From Flavilitoribacter sp020436695 (GTDB lineage Bacteria; Bacteroidota; Bacteroidia; Chitinophagales; Saprospiraceae), in the NCBI GenBank assembly GCA_041392665.1, contig JAWKLQ010000017.1, positions 127,902-191,901 of the forward strand: a stretch of 64,000 bases of DNA. The letters run 5' to 3'. Below the pieces are notes generated by a model. The model was given only the letters and a program-made list of their open reading frames with translations, was not told the DNA's origin and made no database searches. The position numbers were made by a program, and so were the translations under genes. Every line of letters begins with the position of its first letter. The first letter of the stretch is position 1. Shown here one piece after another: positions 60,800-64,000 of the stretch.

Positions 60800-61351
60800 C
60801 TACAGCTTTTCGGGCCCTTCCGAATCATTATGGATCACCCAGTGTTCATCCTGAATGGATTTGTATACGATCTCGTATTCCAGGCCATCATCCAACAGGC
60901 GGTTTAATTCAGTCATCAACATTTTATAATCCCGTTCGTAGCCCTCAACCCCCAGAATAAGATAGTTGGTATTGGCCGGTATGGCCAGTCCTTTGTCCAG
61001 CGTACCGTAAGAAACTGTCTGCAGGCTGTCGAACCGGGCATCCTGTGTTTTAAGAAAGGTATGTACCTCATTTTCGAAATCTTTCAGATCATACTCCCTG
61101 TTTTTGTAACGAAATGTAACGGATTCGATGATCGCCGGTCCGATTCCATGATTTTGCAGACTGATGGAATAGGCGTGCAATTTGGGATTATTACTGGTAG
61201 AAGTAGCCAGATACGGCATGATGGAGAGGTAATTCTGCCGGCTCATCAGATTGGTCTGATAAATGAAGATGATCAGCGTAATGAAACTGATGGCCATTGC
61301 CGAAACACTAAGTACTTTCTCGGAATTCCAGCGGATTTTTTTTTCGGACAT
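60800..61351 (-). CDS. Uncharacterised membrane-anchored protein
   Basis: A 183-residue protein. Short basic N-terminus (MSEKKIRWNSEKVL), one membrane helix (SAMAISFITLIIFIYQTNLM), then a soluble domain of about 145 residues with beta strands and acidic C-terminus. There is no recognised family and no catalytic motif. Orientation suggests the domain is periplasmic. The ATG at 61351 is preferred over the GTG at 61360. Function unknown. Confidence 0.65.
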   Translation of the reverse strand: MSEKKIRWNSEKVLSVSAMAISFITLIIFIYQTNLMSRQNYLSIMPYLATSTSNNPKLHAYSISLQNHGIGPAIIESVTFRYKNREYDLKDFENEVHTFLKTQDARFDSLQTVSYGTLDKGLAIPANTNYLILGVEGYERDYKMLMTELNRLLDDGLEYEIVYKSIQDEHWVIHNDSEGPEKL

Positions 61352-61389
61352 AATACACACTTAAATGGAAAGCTAAAATATGGTAATAT

Positions 61390-61560
61390 TTGATCCTCAC
61401 CTATTTCATAATCCCCGGTCAGTTTGACTTCCGAAGGGTCGGGTTCCTGTTTGCAGTAGCTGTTGCAATCGGCTTTGGTTTTTACCATCACGCCAAAGCC
61501 CGGTCTCTGGCTAAAGAACTGGAAAGCACTCTACTGGAAAATCAACTGTTAGATCAGTAG
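61390..61560 (+). CDS. Possible short membrane-protein fragment
   Basis: A 56-residue open frame from TTG with a single helix (VGFLFAVAVAIGFGFYHHA) and a charged coiled-coil-like tail (ARSLAKELESTLLENQLLDQ). This resembles the membrane-linker part of a sensor protein, but no output domain follows. It converges on and overlaps the end of the GH140-like gene. It may be a remnant. Confidence 0.25.
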   Translation: MILTYFIIPGQFDFRRVGFLFAVAVAIGFGFYHHAKARSLAKELESTLLENQLLDQ

Positions 61561-62942
61561 TGTCCGGGCATCGGCAGATCGAGATCTGCGTTTTCAATGA
61601 TCAATATCCAGTCCTGTCCGCGTCCACTGGTGGGTGGCGTATAAGTCTGAATGCCTTTGGTATCTCCACTGTGCAACATGTAGGATACACCATAACGGGG
61701 ATCATACCAGGATTCCTTGATGCGATAAGCTTTAATGACGCCTTTGTCCACGGTGAAGGGTTCACCGCGGGGAGAATAGATGATGGCGAAGCTGCCATCA
61801 CGGGCAACAGCGGCTCTGATCTTGGAGGCACCTTCAGTTGGTCCGTTCATGATCATTTCCTGCATGGGTTCCAGTTTGGCAAAGGTGCGGGCCTCAAATA
61901 GCGAGCGTAAATGCCTCATCTGAAAAGCCCCGGGATGATCCATGGCTTCGTACCAGGGGATGATCGCCCCGATGACGGGGGTGCGACCGGGTGCAAACAT
62001 CTGCCAGATGCTGTTATTGCCGTAGGTGTGTCCGCAGGCTCCGGCCAGTATCGACCAATAGGCGGCCTGACGTGCGTCTACATCGTCCATTCGATCCTGA
62101 GGATTGGCCCCCCGGAAGTAAAATCCGGCGGGAATGCGTTCGTAGCGTGGTTCGCCATCCAGGGTGGGTTTAGCGGGCGATAGTGCCCGGTCATGCTCTG
62201 CGTACAGGCCGTTATCATGATCGTGCCCTCCGTGGGAAGACTGGTACATATTAAAATCCAGCCAGGGAGACTGCTGAAAATAATCAGAGGATAGTCCCGG
62301 GCCGCGCGGATGATAGGTGATCAGGTGCCGCCCTTCATCTCCGGCCCGCAATCCAGCCGCCATCGCTTCAATGATTGCCCGCTCGTTCTGTGAATGGATA
62401 TTGTGATCTCCCCCCAGTATCCAGATAATGGGTTGGTCTTTATATCGCTTACCGAGATATTCACCAAAGGAATTTGCATTTTCGGGTGTAAAGATCACCT
62501 CATCCGGATTGAGAGAGCTCCAGTAACTTCCCCAGGTAGGCAACATTCCGATGGTAAGACCGAGAGAAGCGGCTTTATTTACAATATAGTCCACATGCCG
62601 GAAGTAAGCCTCATTGGGTTGGTAAGGGTCTTTATCTAGCAACGGCAGATCTCCTTTTGCATTAGGTTCGTCCAGTCCGTTAAGTTGCGACAATACAACC
62701 GCCTGGATCACCGTAAACCCTTTTTCCGCCCGGTTTTCCAGATATTGGTCCGCCTCCTGTTCATTGAGTCGATGAAATAATTCCCAGGCCGTATCTCCCA
62801 GGTAAAAGAACGGACTGCCATCGGCAAATTGCAGGTATCGACCGTTGGAACTGACCCTGAGATTTTGCCCAAACATAAATACGGTTAATAGCAATAGGCC
62901 GGCAGTCATCCAAAGCCGGCAGTAATGTAGAAAATAGTGCAT
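61554..62942 (-). CDS. GH140-like apiosidase (DUF4038 type), exported
   Basis: A 462-residue protein with a signal peptide (LLLLTVFMFGQ). The TIM-barrel of the apiosidase-like family is clear: LRVSSNGRYLQFADGSPFFY, LGDTAWELFHRL, IWILGGDHNIHS, LDGEPRYERIP with catalytic-type Glu, and GACGHTYGNNSIWQMF. A C-terminal beta domain of collagen-binding type follows (AFKI-like GSFAIIYSPRGEPF). GH140 enzymes remove apiose side chains from rhamnogalacturonan II. The exact substrate here is inferred. It lies 29 nt downstream of the pseudokinase gene on the same strand. Confidence 0.88.
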   Translation of the reverse strand: MHYFLHYCRLWMTAGLLLLTVFMFGQNLRVSSNGRYLQFADGSPFFYLGDTAWELFHRLNEQEADQYLENRAEKGFTVIQAVVLSQLNGLDEPNAKGDLPLLDKDPYQPNEAYFRHVDYIVNKAASLGLTIGMLPTWGSYWSSLNPDEVIFTPENANSFGEYLGKRYKDQPIIWILGGDHNIHSQNERAIIEAMAAGLRAGDEGRHLITYHPRGPGLSSDYFQQSPWLDFNMYQSSHGGHDHDNGLYAEHDRALSPAKPTLDGEPRYERIPAGFYFRGANPQDRMDDVDARQAAYWSILAGACGHTYGNNSIWQMFAPGRTPVIGAIIPWYEAMDHPGAFQMRHLRSLFEARTFAKLEPMQEMIMNGPTEGASKIRAAVARDGSFAIIYSPRGEPFTVDKGVIKAYRIKESWYDPRYGVSYMLHSGDTKGIQTYTPPTSGRGQDWILIIENADLDLPMPGHY

Positions 62943-62971
62943 AATCTGTTGTAGTTAGTAGATCCGGATTA

Positions 62972-64000
62972 TCAGTTATTGGACAAGATCTCAATGGCCG
63001 AAGCTTTAATTGCTTTCCAGGCTTCCTCGATGGGGTTGGCATTTTGCTGGTCCTCATAGCGTTGCCAAAGATAGTCGTTATCCGCTACGGTATCCAGGAG
63101 GCTCTCGATGAAAGATTGATACAGACGAGCCGGAACGCCGCCATGGGATTGAAGATGGAGTACCGAAACCGGCTTTTCCGGTTCCTTTCTCGCCCGGATC
63201 AAAAGCTCGATGGCCACCCGTAACATTTTTTCGCGCCGATTGACCACTTCAGATGGTTTCTGTTTCTCAAAAAACGGCGTGATCTCATGCTTATCGGGAG
63301 ACTTATCAAATAAGTGCTCATAAAAAGACTGCGTAAAGTGCGGATTGGCGATACAACACCGCTCATAACTGGACATGGCCACCTCCGTCACTGCATCAGC
63401 CGGAATATGGACCAGCGCCAGATCAGCCAGTACTTCCTTCATGCTTTCGTAGCGATCTTCGGGCTTTTCGGATAACATTCTGGCAATGATCTGCTCCATT
63501 TTCCGTGGCACATTAAGCCCGGCCAAAGCAGCTTTTCGGTAGCTCTTTACCTGAAGGAAGCGCTGGCGTTTCTCAAAGATCGCCTGGATATTACTGCGGG
63601 ATTCTCCTTTGCCGGTATCGCAAAAAAGCGGACGGCCCGCAATAAGCTCGTAAGCAAGCAATCCCATGGCGAATTGGTCGCTTTTGTAGTCGGGTGTTTC
63701 CAGTGCTCCCGTCAGTAGTTCCGGTGCAGCGTACAACAAATTTTGCGAATTGGCACTATTCGGTTCGTGGTTTTGCGAGGAGCTCAGTATTTCAAAAGGA
63801 GAAATAACCGGTTCCAGTTCATTGTCGATCAATACTTTATCGGGCTTAATATTCCGGTGAATAATACCGTTGATATGCAAGTGATAAAGGGCCTGACACA
63901 ACTGCGTGATGATCTTATGCGACCGGTGCAAGGTGAACGGCAAGTGGCCGATCAAATGGTCAAGTGATATCCCGTCTATATATTCCAATACGAGATGCCG
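62972..64000 (-). CDS. Degenerate Ser/Thr protein kinase fused to a globin-like domain (N-terminus beyond window)
   Basis: The reading frame is open at the window's right edge, so the kinase N-lobe is missing; about 342 residues are visible. The kinase C-lobe is plain (HKIITQLCQALYHLHINGII, YAAPELLTGA, YKSDQFAMGLLAYELIAGRP). However, the catalytic loop reads HRNIKPDKVLID (Asp replaced by Asn, metal-site Asn by Lys), and DFG is replaced by SPF. The domain is therefore probably inactive. After about residue 205 (counted from TTG 63988) a globin-like helical domain follows (SFYEHLFDKSPD, ITPFFEKQ, REKMLRVAIELLIRARKEP, VPARLYQSFIESLLDTV). The residue aligned with the proximal haem His seems to be Gln. 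Function unknown; the fusion is inference by pattern. Confidence 0.75.
   Translation of the reverse strand, partial: RHLVLEYIDGISLDHLIGHLPFTLHRSHKIITQLCQALYHLHINGIIHRNIKPDKVLIDNELEPVISPFEILSSSQNHEPNSANSQNLLYAAPELLTGALETPDYKSDQFAMGLLAYELIAGRPLFCDTGKGESRSNIQAIFEKRQRFLQVKSYRKAALAGLNVPRKMEQIIARMLSEKPEDRYESMKEVLADLALVHIPADAVTEVAMSSYERCCIANPHFTQSFYEHLFDKSPDKHEITPFFEKQKPSEVVNRREKMLRVAIELLIRARKEPEKPVSVLHLQSHGGVPARLYQSFIESLLDTVADNDYLWQRYEDQQNANPIEEAWKAIKASAIEILSNN

Noticed and set aside
1..64000. CRISPR arrays, integrases, transposases or prophage genes
   Set aside because: None was recognised; repeats in the window are protein-coding repeats or the hairpin elements listed.

Overview
The window looks like a chromosome segment of a Bacteroidota bacterium, most probably of the Saprospiria (Lewinella/Saprospira-like) group. 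Four things point there. Three proteins carry type IX secretion (T9SS) C-terminal sorting domains. Two adhesins are built of SprB repeats and one also of SdrD-type B domains. Many exported proteins are lipoproteins. Several genes, and the single tRNA, have a TAnnTTTG promoter box, typical of Bacteroidota, and strong Shine-Dalgarno sequences are absent. The genus is an inference. No phage, integrase, transposase or CRISPR array was seen.

Layout. 0-10 kb: end of a thioredoxin-like gene, then two T9SS-exported repeat proteins (about 2331 and 575 aa). 10-11 kb: a non-coding kilobase with three related hairpin cassettes. 11-18.5 kb: a minus-strand block of two di-haem cytochrome c peroxidase/MauG-like lipoproteins, two MbnP-family lipoproteins, an exonuclease, ApbE, DoxX and TerC. 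18.5-26 kb: a small DUF6495-like protein, an M28 peptidase, a coupled BCCT transporter / VWA-like metallopeptidase / MoxR ATPase operon, and a lone LacI regulator. 26-30 kb: a DUF2339-DUF3999 membrane pair. 30.4 kb: tRNA-Ser(UGA), with a near-copy of its own 3' end 160 bp downstream. 30.6-37.3 kb: a heavy-metal RND efflux operon preceded by two His-rich exported proteins. 37.4-40.5 kb: a broken superoxide dismutase gene, a methyltransferase, an OsmC protein and an AraC regulator. 40.9-52.1 kb: a T9SS protein, a sulfatase, a propeller-type LytS kinase, a 160-bp palindromic element, a 39-aa double-glycine peptide gene, a serine hydrolase and a hybrid TPR kinase/AraC regulator. 52.3-56 kb: a short TonB-domain protein, an unknown exported protein, a split YeeE/YedE transporter, a 56-aa membrane protein, and a MoaD/ThiS-like plus BNR-repeat pair. 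56-64 kb: a GH16 enzyme, an unknown exported protein, an AAA ATPase, a multiply frameshifted serine hydrolase pseudogene, a GH140-like apiosidase and a degenerate protein kinase fused to a globin-like domain, cut by the window end.

How the genes fit together. Two blocks concern metals: the MbnP/MauG-like pairs (a family linked to copper and tryptophan oxidation) and the His-rich RND efflux operon. Sulfatase, GH16 and GH140 fit a degrader of algal or plant polysaccharides, although no SusC/SusD pair is present. Two sensor kinases without a neighbouring separate response regulator flank the small peptide and a serine hydrolase. The least explained items are the pseudokinase-globin fusion, the double-glycine peptide, the hairpin cassettes at 10.3-10.8 kb and the palindromic element at 47.4 kb.
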